NCBI GenBank assembly: GCA_030597505.1
Contig: JAUVRS010000180.1
Location: 1 to 5,877 of the forward strand
Direction of reading: 5' to 3'
From: Desulfobacteraceae bacterium
GTDB lineage: Bacteria; Desulfobacterota; DSM-4660; Desulfatiglandales; Desulfatiglandaceae
Length of the DNA: 5,877 bases
A model generated the notes under the pieces. It saw only the letters and a program-made list of their open reading frames with translations. It made no database searches and was not told the DNA's origin. The translations under genes and the position numbers were made by a program. Of the stretch, positions 5,042-5,877 are shown in pieces. How positions within the stretch are numbered: position 1 is the stretch's first letter; each line of letters starts with the position of its first letter.

Positions 5042-5877
5042 TCACTCCCCAATAGATTTCTTGGATTTTTCTTTTTCACGCAGGGTCCGGCGAAGAAATT
5101 TGCCGGTCAGCGTTTTTGGGATTTCAGGGACGATTTCCACTTGACGCGGATACTTGTAGGCGGCCATACGCTCTTTACAAAAAGATATGATCTCTTCGGG
5201 TGTAACAGTGTCCTTGTTCTCCTCCTTTAGTGCCACAAAGGCCTTCACGGTCTCCCCCCGATATTCATCAGGCACGCCCACCACAGCCGTCTCTTTTACG
5301 GCCGGGTGCTGGAAGATAACATCCTCCACATCCCGAGGCCAGACCTTGTAACCGGAGGCAACGATCATATCCTTTTTCCGGTCCACCAGATAGAACCACC
5401 CATCCTCATCCATTTTTCCCACATCCCCAGTGTAAAGCCATCCTTCCCTGATGGCGTGTTTGGTCTCTTCCTCCTTTTGCCAGTACCCGGGGATGACGAT
5501 GGGCCCTGAATCGACGATCTCGCCCACCTCGCCCGGGGGAAGTTCTTTGGCGCCATCCTCCAGGTCCATTATCTTCGTGACACAGTTGGGGACCGGGACA
5601 CCCGCAGAAAGGGCACCACTCTCCGCATCGACGGGGGCCCTCTTCCCCCAGGGTACAATATGAGAAGGGGAGTTGGTCTCTGTCATGCCGTATACGTTAT
5701 AAAGGTAGAGTCCGGTTGCCCCCTCAAACTGCTTTACAGTGGCCTCTGAGACGGGAGCCCCTCCGCTGTACGCCTTTATGAAGGTGGACAGATCTCTCTT
5801 CTTGAAATCAGGGTGATTCATCAAGGCGATGTATACCGTAATGGAGGCAACAGACATGGTGACCTTCCACTTTTCAA
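5042..5877 (-). CDS. AMP-forming acyl-CoA synthetase/ligase, C-terminal half (partial)
   Basis: This is an adenylate-forming (ANL superfamily) enzyme that activates a carboxylic acid with ATP and then CoA to an acyl-CoA. The frame is open to the right edge, so about 277 C-terminal residues of an expected 500-570 are present; the ATG at 5857 is an internal Met, since upstream codons read EKWKVT, typical of the family's mid-region. Counting from that Met, visible motifs are SGGAPV (31-36), YGMTE (56-60), GEIVDSGPIVIPGYW (112-126), YTGD (142-145), DRKKDMIVASGYKVWP hinge region (159-174) and PKTLTGKFLRR (247-257) with the probable catalytic Lys253. The P-loop lies outside the window. The sequence looks like a medium- or long-chain fatty acyl-CoA ligase, but the chain specificity cannot be read from this half. 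It ends 5 bp from the convergent racemase gene, with no clear terminator between them. Confidence 0.93.
   Translation of the reverse strand, partial: EKWKVTMSVASITVYIALMNHPDFKKRDLSTFIKAYSGGAPVSEATVKQFEGATGLYLYNVYGMTETNSPSHIVPWGKRAPVDAESGALSAGVPVPNCVTKIMDLEDGAKELPPGEVGEIVDSGPIVIPGYWQKEEETKHAIREGWLYTGDVGKMDEDGWFYLVDRKKDMIVASGYKVWPRDVEDVIFQHPAVKETAVVGVPDEYRGETVKAFVALKEENKDTVTPEEIISFCKERMAAYKYPRQVEIVPEIPKTLTGKFLRRTLREKEKSKKSIGE

Noticed and set aside
5049..5076. CCAA/TTGG stem followed by a T-rich stretch as a terminator for the racemase
   Set aside because: The stem is only 4 bp with an 8-base loop, and the T-rich stretch is the complement of Lys/Glu codons in the ligase tail. It is too weak to call.

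Overview
The window looks like ordinary chromosomal DNA from a free-living bacterium of intermediate GC content. It carries four protein-coding genes, one cut by the right edge: mnmG (tRNA wobble-uridine modification), rmuC (inner-membrane-anchored DNA-recombination-limiting family), a CaiB/BaiF-fold enzyme with the full alpha-methylacyl-CoA racemase signature, and the C-terminal half of an AMP-forming acyl-CoA ligase. A housekeeping tRNA gene beside two acyl-CoA metabolism genes would fit a fatty-acid-oxidising Desulfobacterota-type (deltaproteobacterial) organism. That placement is inference from gene flavour only, and nothing in the sequence proves it.

Layout: bases 1-370 hold no recognisable gene. 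The first 133 bases form a palindromic repeat element with exact 15-bp terminal inverted repeats, three tandem GGCTGAA-type heptamers and a central AT-rich stem-loop. mnmG runs rightward (371-2266) and converges on rmuC (2376-3599, leftward). The 109-bp gap between them holds a perfect 10-bp-stem hairpin without a T tract. rmuC and the racemase gene (3894-5036, rightward) are divergent across 294 bp. That spacer is the richest regulatory stretch: a near-consensus sigma70-type promoter for the racemase, a weaker leftward promoter for rmuC, an exact 10-bp inverted repeat that contains both -35 boxes, a repeated GGGAAA(A/C)CCCAT motif, a hairpin just upstream of the rmuC ribosome-binding site, and a perfectly duplicated Shine-Dalgarno segment before the racemase ATG. 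The racemase then converges, with a 5-bp gap, on the acyl-CoA ligase (5042 to beyond 5877, leftward).

Functionally, mnmG and rmuC are unrelated housekeeping-type genes. The ligase and racemase could act in one route: the ligase makes a CoA thioester and the racemase inverts the alpha-methyl centre so that a branched acyl chain can enter beta-oxidation. They are on opposite strands, so this rests on proximity and chemistry, not on an operon. I found no tRNA, rRNA, CRISPR array, transposase, phage or defence genes, and no clear case for a new multi-gene system. The points worth a second look are the palindromic element and the regulatory architecture of the divergent spacer.
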